Shown: positions 44,954-56,481 of the stretch, one piece after another | Numbering within the stretch: position 1 is the first letter of the stretch | Layout: every line of letters begins with the position of its first letter | Source: Mycogone perniciosa | Lineage: Eukaryota > Ascomycota > Sordariomycetes > Hypocreales > Hypocreaceae | Length of the DNA stretch: 64,000 bases | Assembly: GCA_025331125.1 (NCBI GenBank) | Contig: JAOALB010000093.1 | Location: 62,001-126,000, forward strand | Direction of reading: 5' to 3' | Notes under the pieces: generated by a model | What the model was told of the DNA's origin: nothing | Database searches by the model: none | The model's input: the letters and a program-made list of their open reading frames with translations, nothing else | Position numbers and translations under genes: made by a program

Positions 44954-45733
44954 ATGTCTTCAAGCCAACCCCAGACGAACGGCGTAATTGCTGCATCCGC
45001 CAATGCATCTCAAACCACCATACCCAATACGCAAACCACGACGACCAGCCAACCTCCTGTCACCCAGTCCACCCAACAACAACCATCTGCACCCTCACAG
45101 GCATCCTCCGCACCGCGCCCACGCGATTCACGCCTTGTGGAGCTTCTCCTTACCTCCCAAGGAGTCACCTCCTACGAACAACGAGTACCACTGCTCCTTC
45201 TAGATTTTGCCTACCGCCACACCTCCTCCGTCCTCAACGACGCATTACACCTCTCAGGTGATCCGTATATCACACAGGCGGGCGGGAAAGCAGCAGGCAC
45301 AGGTGGCGCTACCGCTGCGCCATCTGGTGATGCTAGCGTAAGCGCAAATGCCGTGAAGCTCGCGATCGCTGCGCGCTTGGGCTTTCAATTCCGCGGGGGT
45401 AGCAGTGGAGGTGGTATCAGCAAGGAGTACATGCAAGAATTGGCGAGAGAAAGGAACAAGGTCTCACTTCCCAAGATTGTGCCGAATGAATGGGGTGTGC
45501 GACTACCGAGTGAGCGATTTGTGCTCAGTGGAACGAGTTGGGGACTCAAGGATATGTGGGATGAGGCCGATATAGAGGACGATTCAGACACGAATTCCCA
45601 GCAGGGCGGAGATGCAATGGAGGGCATTGAAGGACCAAACCCCGAGGACGTTGGTGGCGACGGAGTAGAGGGAGGAACAGTGGATGATGTGTTTGGCGAC
45701 GACGTGGATGCAGAAATGGCCGAGGACGGCTAG
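44954..45733 (+). CDS. TAF9: TAF9, TFIID/SAGA histone-fold subunit
   Basis: TAF9 pairs with TAF6 through a histone fold and is shared by TFIID and SAGA. This intronless gene encodes 259 residues. The first 55 residues are a Thr/Gln/Pro-rich disordered leader. The histone fold follows from about residue 60: DSRLVELLLTSQGVTSYEQRVPLLLLDFAYRHTSSVLNDAL, then a Gly/Ala-rich insert typical of fungal forms, then VKLAIAARLGFQF. The conserved downstream segment is LARERNKVSLPKIVPNEWGVRLPSERFVLSGTSW, matching the TFIID-31 family. The C-terminal 60 residues are acidic. The ATG sits in a good context (tcaccATGt) after the TATA box. The call is secure. Confidence 0.95.
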   Translation: MSSSQPQTNGVIAASANASQTTIPNTQTTTTSQPPVTQSTQQQPSAPSQASSAPRPRDSRLVELLLTSQGVTSYEQRVPLLLLDFAYRHTSSVLNDALHLSGDPYITQAGGKAAGTGGATAAPSGDASVSANAVKLAIAARLGFQFRGGSSGGGISKEYMQELARERNKVSLPKIVPNEWGVRLPSERFVLSGTSWGLKDMWDEADIEDDSDTNSQQGGDAMEGIEGPNPEDVGGDGVEGGTVDDVFGDDVDAEMAEDG

Positions 45734-46300
45734 ATCACTCTTTGGACCAGTCGCAAGTCTCTCCCCCTTTTGCGACAATCTGGGCTTTAGATTTTTTGAA
45801 AGCGTTGGGGACTAATCTGGGTTGGCGTTCTCGGAGTTGAGATCCCTCAGGAGGGCAAGGAAAACCATCGGATAATTCTTTCTTTTATCATCAGATGGAG
45901 AAAAGCGTCAGGGGCCGGCGCTTCGTCTTGGGTAATTTGACACCTACACGCCGTGAAGACGACAAATAATGTCCGCCCTCATCACTTATTATGACAAAAC
46001 TTTCAAACCACGCAGTCCCAGCAACACCAACCGTGTTATTATTTCAACAACATTGCAGATTGATTGACATGCTGTACTTCACATTGTTATTTCATACAAG
46101 ACCATGTTTTGCGAGTATTCAAATGCTCGATAGAAGCCAGAATCAGGGAGACAATGAGAAGCACCTGTCACAACACAAGCAACTCCGCAAGACCTAGGAA
46201 GAACGTGGGAAATTTATGGTACACTAGGTCTTTAAAAACGGTATCTCATACACTCTATACCCGAGTCTTTGTTTTTTATGGCATCCTGACCTGCCCCTCT
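45734..46300. other. Convergent 3' region
   Basis: TAF9 and the mitochondrial processing peptidase gene converge. Only 3' untranslated sequence is expected and nothing else is recognised. Confidence 0.6.
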
Positions 46301-47978
46301 CTACGAAAACATAGGCTTCATGGTGTTCCTCAGTCTCTGGTAAGGGAACAGCGCCTCAATCTTGCCAACAGCGCTGATAGCAATGTCCTGATCCCAGAGC
46401 TTTCGGTTGGCAAAGTCCATGACGTCCTTGTCGGTGATGGCATCGATCCTGCGCTCAATCTCAGCAGGGTTCATTCGGCGGCCAGTGGTGACGAGCTGGC
46501 GGCCAATATCCTCGGCAACGGCGGTAGTGCCGTCAAGAGACAGCAGGATGGAGGCCTTCAGTTGAGCCTTGGCACGCTCGACCTCGGCCTCGCTGACGTT
46601 GGTGCAGAGACGCATCCACTCCTTGATGGCGAAGTGGACCAGATCGTCCAGTTGGGTGTAGTTGTCAGTGACCAGGTAGATACCCCACAGACTGAGTTAA
46701 ATATTAGCAAATTATCTTAGTGATTGGGAGCGTAGTCTCTGTTCAGACATACCCAGTGTCGCTGTAGCTGGTGGAGAAGCTCATGAAGCTGTTAGCCAGG
46801 TCGTGCTTGTGAACATAGCCGCTGAGCTTGCTGCCCTGGTGGGGAGCGTTGCCCATGGCCTTGTCGTAGTTGCCCACAATAGCCTGAGTGACCAGAGCAG
46901 TGAAGTAATCCTCAGAGTTCCAGCTAACACCCTCAACAGCGATGGCAACGTTGGCGGTGGACATGGTGTCATCACGAACGCGGACATCGGAGCCGACGAA
47001 ATCAGCCTTCTGCTTAGACAGGATGTACGCGTGGTTCGCAGGTCCCTTACTGGGGAGACCAGCGAAGTGCTTCTCGGCAAGCTCAACCAGCTGCTCGTGG
47101 GGAACACCACCAGAAGCGGCGAGAACCATGCGGTCGGCAGTGTAGTTGCTCTTGATGTAGTTGACAAGCTCAGTTCGAGTGATATCGCGGATGTTCTGGC
47201 GAGGTCCAAGGATGGTTCGGCCAAGGGGCTGGTGCTGGAAAGCAGTGGCGTGTAGGTGGTCAAAAACAACCTCCTCGACCTGCTTCTCAACCTCCTCGGA
47301 CTCGCGCAGAATGACGTCGCGCTCGCGCTCGATGGCAGACTCCTCGAGCTTGGAGTTCTGGAGGATATCGGAGAGAATGTCGACGCACTGGGGGATATCG
47401 GAGTTGAAGGCCTTTGCGAAGTAGACGGTGTTCTCACGCTAAAGATGGTGGTGTTAGTTGGATCCTTTTGATGCGTCCTCGTGGTCCACGACTAACCGAG
47501 GTGTAGGCGTTCAGGTGGCCGCCCATGTTCTCAATCTCGAGCTCCAATTGCTGCTGGGATCGCCTCGCAGTGCCCTTAGAATGCCAGTCAGAATCGTGCG
47601 CACATCATATCGGGCCTTGATGTCCCACCTTGAAAGCCAGATGCTCGAGGAAGTGTGCGGTGCCGTTCGTCTCGTTCGTCTCGGCACGGGAGCCGGCGTC
47701 AATCCACATTCCTACGGTTGACGTCTGCGCCCATGGTGAGTACTCTGTGGCGACCTGGTGCTCCTTGGTTAGCGAACTAGGCGCCTCTGAATGTGATTCA
47801 GGGCCAATTGGCCCGCGGTGATGGCGCTCACGGTCAGTCCGTTCTTGAGGGTTGTCGTCTGAGTTTTGCCGACGGTGGACGGCGTGGCGAAGCCTCGTCG
47901 CAGGGCACCGGCGGCCGACAGACCAGCACGGGTTCGCAGGCCTTGCGAGAGGTTCAAAGCTAGTCTGCGGGACGCCAT
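46301..47978 (-). CDS. MAS1: Mitochondrial processing peptidase beta subunit
   Basis: This catalytic subunit cleaves presequences from proteins imported into the mitochondrial matrix. In Neurospora the same protein (PEP) is also core protein I of complex III. Five exons on the minus strand (47978-47832, 47754-47629, 47574-47497, 47438-46753 and 46691-46301) give 475 residues, the family length. The N terminus MASRRLALNLSQGLRTRAG is a clear mitochondrial targeting sequence. The inverted zinc motif HFLEH is at residues 83-87, within GTAHFLEHLAFK. GHLNAYTSRENTVYFAK and the helix ERERDVILREsEEVEKQ follow, providing the third ligand region. The C-terminal half has the usual LWDQDIAISAVGKIE end. 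Introns are 77, 54, 58 and 61 bp. All joins are in phase and recreate conserved motifs. Very secure. Confidence 0.95.
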
Positions 47979-48858
47979 GGCGAAGGTTTGGGGGATTGAT
48001 GATCAATTGAGCGGTTTGATGAAATCTTCCCACTTGCTCGGCTAGAAGCTTTGCTAGGACGGTTTGTGGCCTTAGTTTCGAGGTTTTCCGATGTGCTTAG
48101 TCATTCCGACTAGCTCTGATGCCCAACGTCACAGAGCCAGCGGGCCAATGAGATGTTAGGATTTACTAACTTCAATGCTAGCCTCAGTTAGGTAGGTTTG
48201 GAATATTGCTCCAAGTTACGAGGGTTATCTCCTCAGAATATGAGCTCTGGGCATAGTTCTCGAATACTTTTTGCCGGTCAAAGGTGCCGCCAATATTACA
48301 AGCAGAGGCTACCTAGTATTGGGTAGTGAGTGCGAATGATGCCGCATATTGCCGGGCAACCTGTTCCATCACCATATATATACCTGGCCCTGGTGGATAA
48401 ACGTATCAGTGCCTGACAAACGATTCAACCCAAGTCGTGACTTGAACGACACTCGATTCTATTTCCTATTTATTTTCTCCCCTCTACTCCCTTTTCTGCT
48501 TTTAATTAGCTATCCCTGTTCTTCTTGCATGTGACTCCTTTTATGGTGTTATTCTCACTCATCACTACTACCTCTACCCCTCCTAAATACACTCTCGCGG
48601 GGAACCGATCCTCGGAGGGTCGTATCCCCTTACTTATACCGCCTTCATCCTCATCCTCACCGTCTTACTTTCAGCCTCAATCAACATTCGAACCTAAATT
48701 CCTTTACAATAAAAAATAATTGAATAGTGGGATATACCTGCATACAACGTTTGCCTAGCCCGATAGGACTTAACCTTAGCCTCGAGTGTTGACTTCCACC
48801 TTTGGTATTCCTTATTGTGTCTTGAGGAAGTTGTGGTTCTTTTCCAAACAGACTTGCG
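47979..48858. other. Divergent promoter region
   Basis: This lies between the starts of the processing peptidase and the GH36 gene. It holds both promoters and a pyrimidine-rich plus-strand stretch (48440-48700). No TATA box is obvious and no gene is recognised. Confidence 0.5.
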
Positions 48859-51794
48859 ATGGCTCCTGAAACATATGATTTTGCCAACGACTTTCAAACT
48901 CTCTACATACCAAAACAGAAACCCGCCCCAGACCCTGTGCCCGAAACTATGAAAGCTCAGGTCCAAAGCTACCCTCCTTTGGGAGGAGTGACACCGGTTG
49001 AGAGCGGTGATAATGTCGCATTTACGGCCCTGTTGGAAGTTCCTCGACCCCGTGAAAAGGAAAACTGGACAATTGCTTCATGGCATTCCATTGATGGACA
49101 GGAGTGGACTGAAGCTGGCTTGCTTCCGATAGAAAGGGGCAAGGAACCGCAAGCACTGGATCGGGACTCAGAGTCAACCTTTAGGACATACTTTACAAGT
49201 TCGCTGTCTTTCAAGAAATCCCTTCAATTCACGCTGAAATTCCGCCACGGCGAGAATGAACCGTGGAGATGGATTCGTGATGAGTATGGGCTTGATGACG
49301 GTCATATCGTCGTGACGCCCGCGCCTTCTGAATCCGATACCCTCTCTGATCTTGTATCTGGACTCAATGAAGCCTGGAAGGTGTCATCTCGCATGAGTCA
49401 GTCCCCACAGACCCAGCTATGGTCACTTGAAACCCTGGTACCGCCTGCAGAAGGAGATATATCCACATTCCAAGATGTTGAAATCGGTGTTCCCTGGGGC
49501 TCCTTTCTAAGGTGGGTATATAACTCCCTTTTTTTCATAACATATCTACATTTATGGATATCCACTCTTTACATCCTGTATATATGCTTGCAGAGACTGA
49601 TTTTATGCTCAGGTGGTTTGCGCTTGTACGGCTCTGGTCACCTTGGTTGGCCCCACGTCATGGAAAGACACACTTTTCCCTTGATAAGGACGCCATTTTG
49701 CTGTCATTTCAAAATGCACAAGGCAGAAGCCTGGTGTTTCTGGCGGTTAGCGGACTAAGTGATATCGTGCCCGTTTTTCGACATACCGCGAATGGAGGCA
49801 TCTCAGTAAACATACGGAATGACTCAACTTCGGAGGAGAAAGCGATAATCCTCGTCTCAGAAGGCAATAATATTGAGCGAGCCATTGCTTCTGTGATGTA
49901 TCATGCCAGGACCCTGATCACGAAAGCTCAGAGCACAAAGCAGAAGTTGGATCAGGAACTCAGGTCCCTATCAGAAGAAGTTCGACCAGAATGGCTTGAG
50001 AACTGGTACGACGGACTTGGCTTCTGTTCGTGCTTCTGGCCCTACAATGCATTGAAGGGTTACGAGCTAACGTCTTCCAGGTACCTGGAACGCACTTGGC
50101 CAGCGACTAACGGAACAGAAGGTTCTCGATGCAGTCGACAAGCTGGAAGAACACAATGTCAAGATCACAAGCCTCATCATAGACGACAACTGGCAATCTA
50201 TTGACTATACCGGCCCAAGCCAATTCCAGTATGGATGGGTTGAGTTCGAGGCAGAGCCGAAGGCATTTCCTAATGGTTTGAAGGCAACTGTCTCAAAAAT
50301 CCGAGAAAAGCACCCTGGCATTCAGCATATTGCCGTCTGGCATGCACTCTTGGGGTACTGGGGCGGCATCTCTCCGGATGGAAACCTCGCTAAGAGATAT
50401 AAAACCATCGAGGTTGTTCGTGAAGAGGCCAAACGTCGGAATCTACCCCTTGGAGGCAAAATGACGGTGATTGCCAAAGACGATGTTTTTAAATTCTACG
50501 ATGACTTCTACCGATTCCTTTCTGATTCCGGCGTCGATGGTGTAAAGACAGATGCCCAGTTCATGGTTGACATGTGGCTAAGTGCCTCTGTTCGACGTGA
50601 TCTCATCAATACTTATCTAGACTCCTGGAACGTCACGTCACTGCGATATTTCAGCGTCAAGGCTATATCGTGCATGTCGCAGATTCCACAGGCGCTCTTT
50701 CACTCTCAAATGCTGCGGAACCGGCCAGCATTGCTGGTACGAAACTCGGACGATTTCTTCCCCCAGATCCCTTCGTCGCACCCATGGCATGTATGGACAA
50801 ACGCATACAACAGCATCTTCATGCAGTATTTGAACGTTCTTCCTGACTGGGACATGTTCCAAACTGTGCATGATTACTCGGGATTTCATGCCGCGGCGAG
50901 ATGTGTCAGCGGTGGTCCAATCTATATCACGGATGTTCCCGGGGAGCATAACATCGACCTGATAGGGCAGATGACAGGAGAGACAGTGGATGGCAGGACA
51001 ATTATTTTCCGACCAAGTGTTTTGGGTAAAGCCATTTCCCCATACATCGGATATGACGATGATTTGCTTCTCAAGGTCGGAAGCTATCATGGTGAGAGTT
51101 GCAAACCACAACTAGCAGAACGTGTGACTAACGAGAAAAAGGAGCTTCGGAGACGGGCACGCCGATAGTAGCTATATTCAACATCTCAGCACGTCCTCTG
51201 ACTGAGATAATCCCACTTTCTTGCTTCCCAGGCACCCTACCGTCTCTCGAATATGTGGTTCGGGCCCATACCACCGGCAAGGTCTCGAGGCCGATCAAAG
51301 TCCCAAGCCCAACTTCACTAGTGACGGCATCTCTGGATGTTCGAGGGTATGAAATCTTTTGCGCCTTCCCAGTGACAACGTTCACTGGTCAGAAGTATGG
51401 AGAAATATCAGTCGCGAACCTCGGACTTGTCGGGAAGATGACAGGTTGTGTTGCAATTGTATCTGGCAGCATCGAAAAACGCGAGAATGGGAGGGGCTCG
51501 ATTGTCACCAAGCTGAAGGCTCTGGGTGTTCTTGGTATGCTCCGTAGTATTTCCTGGACTCTACAACCGCTGACCCTTCTTCTAGGTGTATACATCTCGA
51601 CGCTGCCGCAGATGACCATTGAAGGCGACTTCATGGTAACCTTGCAAGACCAGGCTGTTCCGGTGGAGACTGTCAACGTGTCAAAAGGGGATAGCCATGT
51701 CCTTGAAGTTGATATCCAAAAGGCCTGGAATGTCTTAGAGCTGGAGCCTGGACGAGGCAACGAAGTAGAGGTCAAGGTCGGCTTCAGTTCGTGA
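48859..51794 (+). CDS. GH36 raffinose synthase / seed-imbibition-like alpha-galactosidase
   Basis: This is a glycoside hydrolase family 36 protein of the raffinose synthase/Sip type. Five exons (48859-49511, 49613-50025, 50081-51091, 51142-51534 and 51586-51794) give 892 residues. Introns are 101, 55, 50 and 51 bp. The N-terminal beta domain is followed by the (beta/alpha)8 barrel from about residue 340. Landmarks are WYDGLGFCTWNALGQ, ITSLIIDDNWQS, HIAVWHALLGYWGG, and DGVKTDAQ with the expected nucleophile Asp513. VLPDWDMFQ and the FHAAARCVSGGPIYITDVPG segment follow, as in plant raffinose synthases. No signal peptide is visible, so the enzyme is probably intracellular. It may hydrolyse or transfer galactose; the exact substrate in fungi is not settled. 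Two introns (49512-49612, 51535-51585) could be read through in part, but removal restores conserved motifs. Confidence 0.92.
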
Positions 51795-52036
51795 GATGAT
51801 TCAAGAACGGAGGTAAAGCCAAGCCGACTTTCCTACACGCTGGCATTGTCCGAAAGAAGTACTGTGTGCCTCAATACAAGCTTCATGCCAACTGTAGAAA
51901 CTTACACCACATAAACTGGCTTATAACGTGACATTTTCTCTTAGTCAATTCCATACAAAGCTCAAAATCTCTTTCAACTCCGTACGCCGATTTCCCCCTA
52001 ACGTCGTCACCTTTGCCTGAACTTTCCTTCACTGTG

Positions 52037-53527
52037 TTACTTGCACCGCTTCTCAACAATGCCCGCGCCGTTCTCCTCGTACTCCTTCTTTGATATCCAC
52101 ATCTGGTGGAAAGTGCCCAGACTAGCCAAAATGCTGCCACCGATCCAAGCACCGAACCGCCGCTCACTTGACAAGCCTGCAGCGTGGATCTTGATCTTCA
52201 TGCCCGGGTACATGGCCGTCAGCTCATTATTCAGCCGGTCGTTGAAACCGTTGATCAAGCTTGTGCTGCCAGTAACAACCACGTTACCAAGGAGATTGCC
52301 TCGCAGGTCGACGTCAATCGCGTTAAGAGCGGCACGGATGAGTTCAGGAATGGTTTGGGCCTTGGTGAGGCGCTCTGACTCGGGGAGAGGGTATCCAGCG
52401 TTCTCATCCCACATGCCTTCGGTGACTTTGAACCGTTGCTCGCGCCACATCTGATTATAGCCATCAGGCATCTCAAACACCCGACCGGGCTGTGACTTGA
52501 TGTAGTCCTCATTCCCGGGGGCGCTGTACCGGCCAGGACCGCGCCATACTTCAACCACAGACTCCTTGAACTCGGTCAATACTCGTTCCTCCTCAAAGGT
52601 ACGGAATGAGTCGTTGATCTTGTAAGGGAATTCGCGCAGCCGTACTTGCGCCGAGGCAAGAGCGTCCACGGGGGTCTTGTTTTCAACCATGAAACTTGGG
52701 GTGAGGTTAACCTTCGGTTCTGAAGTCTCCCACAAGCTGCGGATCTGAGAAGATAGCCACAAACCACCTGCAGGGGAGCGCTGAATAGATCGCTTCAGGA
52801 CCATCCCATCATGAATGGCTGTGACAGATGTGTTGGAGCCGCCGACATCAATGACAAGGGCAGTGGCCTTGCCAGCAGCAAAGGCAGCCAAAACAGGTGT
52901 GCGACTCAACCAAAAGGCGGGGGTTCCCCAACTCTCCATGCTCAGCTCAATAGCCTTTTCTCGTGCCTTGACTGAGTTCCATGGAGCTTCTGTCATGAGT
53001 AGGGGGAACTCCTCCAAAGGTTTCTCCTGTGCCTCATGCGCCTCGGCTTCCTCCATTGCGACGTCTCCTTCGCCATCCTGGTCCTTCACATCGTCGTTCA
53101 GGCCGTTCTTCGATGGCGGTGTCTGTCGCTCGGGTTGGAGCCGCTTGACCAACATGTGCTCCCACAGCTTAGCTGCCACATCCCAATCTTCAACAACGCT
53201 ATCCCGGTTCATGTAGTTGCGAACCTCGAAGTCGGCGCGTGGGATGATGCACTCATCGCCAAACAGGGTTCGCGGCGGGTCGCTAGTGATGTGACCATAG
53301 AATGAGGGCAGGATCGACTTGGGGACATCTTCGCCGGCGAAGCCTCCACGCGTGTTGCAGTATCCAGGGTCGAGAACAAGAGCAGAGACCTCATCTATGT
53401 GTTCTAGTTAGTCGGGCCGCCCTGTTCTAAAGCACTTCCTGGCCTGTCAATATTAATAAGTGAGCAACGCACCTCCACCATAAATGTCGGTTGGCTGCGC
53501 CGACGAGGGCAAAGGCTGCTGGGCCAT
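52037..53527 (-). CDS. ARP4: Actin-related protein 4 (NuA4, INO80, SWR1)
   Basis: Arp4 is a nuclear actin-related protein shared by the NuA4 acetyltransferase and the INO80 and SWR1 remodellers. Exons 53527-53473 and 53394-52037 give 470 residues. Exon 1 encodes MAQQPLPSSAQPTDIYGG and joins DEVSALVLDPGYCNTRGGFAGEDVPKS, the actin phosphate-1 region. The fold continues with FEVRNYMNRDSVVEDWD, LLMTEAPWNSVKAREK, a second nucleotide-site motif TALVIDVGGSNTSVTAIHDG, VVVTGSTSLINGFNDRL, and the terminal GAWIGGSILASLGTFHQMWISKKEYEE. An acidic insert of about 40 residues (GEGDVAMEEAEAHEAQ) is typical of fungal Arp4. The 78-bp intron is GT..AG and joins in phase at Asp19. Secure. Confidence 0.94.
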
Positions 53528-54106
53528 GATTGAGCTTTCGTGATATCACAGTGCGTGGTGAAGGGCCAATTGGTCGATCTGGCGCAAAAGGCTGGGAGAT
53601 ATGCACAAGGACGAACGAAGTACAAGGGCGGCGCGCGTCGGAACAAATTTCAGCCTGGTGGTTGACCTGAGCTCAGAGCCTTGCTGACTGAAGATGGATA
53701 AACCAATGAGCTCCATGCATATGGTGGTGTGTATGTAATAAGCGGGTGGGTGTCTGCGCATCGCATAAAAAGCTCAGAAGATGAGGGACAATTAATTTTC
53801 TTTCCTTGAAAAATATGCTCTCTGCATCCAAACCTACCGGATGCAATTGCATTCAACACACGCGAATTGTCAGTTTGCGTGCTGTCGATATGAGTGTAAG
53901 TTCTAACGAGTTTCTTTCTTCTTCCTCTTAACAATTTCTACCATGATGAGCTGCATTCTCGCTTCAGAACCGCTGCGATTGATACAGCTTTTTGCTGTGC
54001 AGGATATAACTATGCTTCTTTCTGACTTTACCAATTCTTCACCCTTCAACGACATAAATACTGCGGGTCTTGCCAGTAAAGGCTAACTCTGCGTTTGCTA
54101 GAAGAA
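53528..54106. other. Divergent promoter region
   Basis: This lies between the ARP4 and mitochondrial LysRS start codons. No conserved motif stands out and no gene is recognised. The minus-strand frame at 53650-53934 is not called. Confidence 0.5.
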
Positions 54107-56031
54107 ATGACGTCCGTCAATTGCCTTAGACTGGCACGTCAGTCTGTTACGCTTAGCATTTGTTCGAGATCCGTCGGCGTAAGGGCTACGCCCCAACCCC
54201 CAAGATGGAGCTCCCCTTCCGCTTTGTTGCGCCAAGGGGCTCTGATAGGATACCGAGATAGGACTCTGTCTACCAAGTCTGATGTTCGTACAAAGCCGTC
54301 AAGGTTTAGTGACGAGCAAGATGGACATGAAGATGTGTCGCCGTTCAAGCGGCACCGTCAAAACGAGCTTCAGGAGGACCAGAAGAGCGAGGACCCCCTC
54401 TACCCTGAGTCGTACCCTCGGTTGGAGTTCTCTGCAGAGCGGAAAAGTGTCCCCGAATTCTTAGAAGACTTTAGCGAACAGCTCTCTCCCGAGGAAGTCA
54501 CGTTGACTGGGCGCATACGCTCGAAGCGTGTCGTCGGAAAGTCTCTCATCTTCGTCGACATTGTAAACGAGTTCCAGAAGGCCCAAGTCATGATCAATAA
54601 GAACAAGTGTGTGTCAGAAAATTTTAGAAGTGTTCATAAATTCGCCCTTTTGAGAAACCTAATACAAGTCGGCGATCACATATGTAGGCTCATTGCACAC
54701 TCCATTTTCAACCAGAGGCTGACGGGTTGCTAGCGGTCACTGGTGTTCCAATTCGTACAGACACGGGGCAACTGACGTTGGAGGCGAGAGAACTGCCTGA
54801 ACTTCTCTCCCCGTCAATGGAGCAAATTCCAGAGAAGCTTACCGACGCTAAGACAAAGATGCAAGACCGCCATGTCGACATGCTGGTGAATAGAGAGGTG
54901 GTTGATGTCCTGAGACTGCGTTCAGAGATTATGAAGCACATGCGAGATCACTTGCACTCGAAGCGGTTTCTTGAGTTCCAAACCCCCATCCTAGCAGAGA
55001 ATGCTGGTGGAGCGGTTGCTCGACCCTTCGTTACCCGAGCCACAGAGTTCCGTGGCAAAGACCTTGCCCTTCGGATTGCCCCTGAGTTGTGGCTTAAGCG
55101 CCTCGTTGTCGGTGGTGTGGACAAGGTCTTCGAGATTGGCCCTGCCTTCCGGAATGAAGGCGTCGATGCCACTCATAATCCTGAGTTCACCATGTGTGAA
55201 TTCTATAGTGCTTACACCAACCTTTCCGACCTCATCAAAGAAACTGAGGAGCTCATGTACAGCCTCGCCAAACACTCACAACAACTCATTTCGACACAAC
55301 TCACTTCACTACCTGCTATCGACCCTAGCCGATTTTCAAAGCCGTTTAAGCAGGTAGAATTTATCCCAGCTTTGGAGGAAGCCATCGGCATTCGCTTCCC
55401 AAAGCTCACAGCCGAAAATACTTTGCCTGAACTTCTCGCCGTCCTGAAGCTCTCTGGTGTCAACATCCCCGGCGAGGTACCTACCTCCTTGCCCAAGCTC
55501 CTCGACCGGCTTGCGGCTATTTACCTGGAGCCAATGTCCTTCACAGAACCTATATTCATCACACATCACCCTACATGCATGTCTCCTCTAGCAAAGAGCT
55601 TCCTTTGCCCCCGTACCTACCAGTTAGTCTCCGCCCGTGCGGAGCTTTTCGTCGGTGCCCGAGAATTAGCCAACATGTACGAAGAGGAGAATGACCCCGA
55701 GGAGCAGAAACGAAAACTAGCTGCTCACCGTAACCTCGTCAACAAGCCCGATGGGAGCGTTGACTTTGGGGAGGTGGTGGCGGCTACAGATGAAAGCATT
55801 GAGGCATCTGTCGAGCCCGTTGAGGAGGATGAATGGGAGGCATCCCCTCTTGACCAGAGCTATGTAAAAACTTTGGATTACGCACTTCCCCCTACCGGCG
55901 GCTGGGGATGTGGTGTTGAGCGCTTGGTTATGCTCTTCTCAGGAGCTAACCGCATCAGCGATTGTTTGAGCTTCGGAACACTGCGGAATGTGGTTGGCCT
56001 TTCAGCAGATGAGAAGAATGCTGAGAAATAA
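54107..56031 (+). CDS. MSK1: Mitochondrial lysyl-tRNA synthetase
   Basis: This class II enzyme charges mitochondrial tRNA-Lys. Exons 54107-54683 and 54734-56031 give 624 residues. The first 60 residues are rich in Arg, Ser and Leu without acidic residues (NCLRLARQSVTLSICSRSVG), consistent with mitochondrial import. The anticodon-binding OB fold is at about 130-225 (VTLTGRIRSKRVVGKSLIFVDI). The 50-bp intron lies in VGDHI-SVTGVPIRT. The catalytic core holds motif 1 (FLEFQTPILAENAGGAVARPF), motif 2 (FRNEGVDATHNPEFTMCEFY) and motif 3 (GGWGCGVERLVMLF). Acidic inserts occur near residues 495-550 (EEENDPEEQKRK, VEPVEEDEWEASP). Start choice: an in-frame TTG lies upstream, but the ATG at 54107 begins the presequence. 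Secure. Confidence 0.93.
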
Positions 56032-56481
56032 ACATCTTGAATTCCACCAGAAAGACGGGAGTCGTTAGTGTATACCTAGGAGTTCTTGTATATTAGTAGA
56101 TGTACAGCACCCAAATGATTACGATGATTAGACCATCATTCATCTTCGGGATAGTGCCCTTGACTTGTCTTTCTCAAGCACCCTATGATCCACAACCTAG
56201 CAAACAGTCACTATTACCGCGAGGAAATCTTTGTGAAACTTGACTAGTAGCCTCGACTGCTTTCCTTTTTTTTTTCTTGCGTTTTTAACACTCTTTGTTG
56301 ATAGACCGATATATATGGGCAAGAGAAAGGCCATGCCGATACCAAGTATTATCACAAGCAAAAGTCATCAACCAGCGCATCCAAGAAGAACACTTGGGTT
56401 CCCTCCCTTTTCGAAGTATACTTGATCCATTAATCAAACACTCTAAGAACAACCCCCTATTTCTTGCAAATTTTCCTCACG
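56032..56481. other. Convergent 3' region
   Basis: The LysRS and Tos1 genes converge here. Only 3' untranslated sequence is expected and nothing else is recognised. Confidence 0.6.
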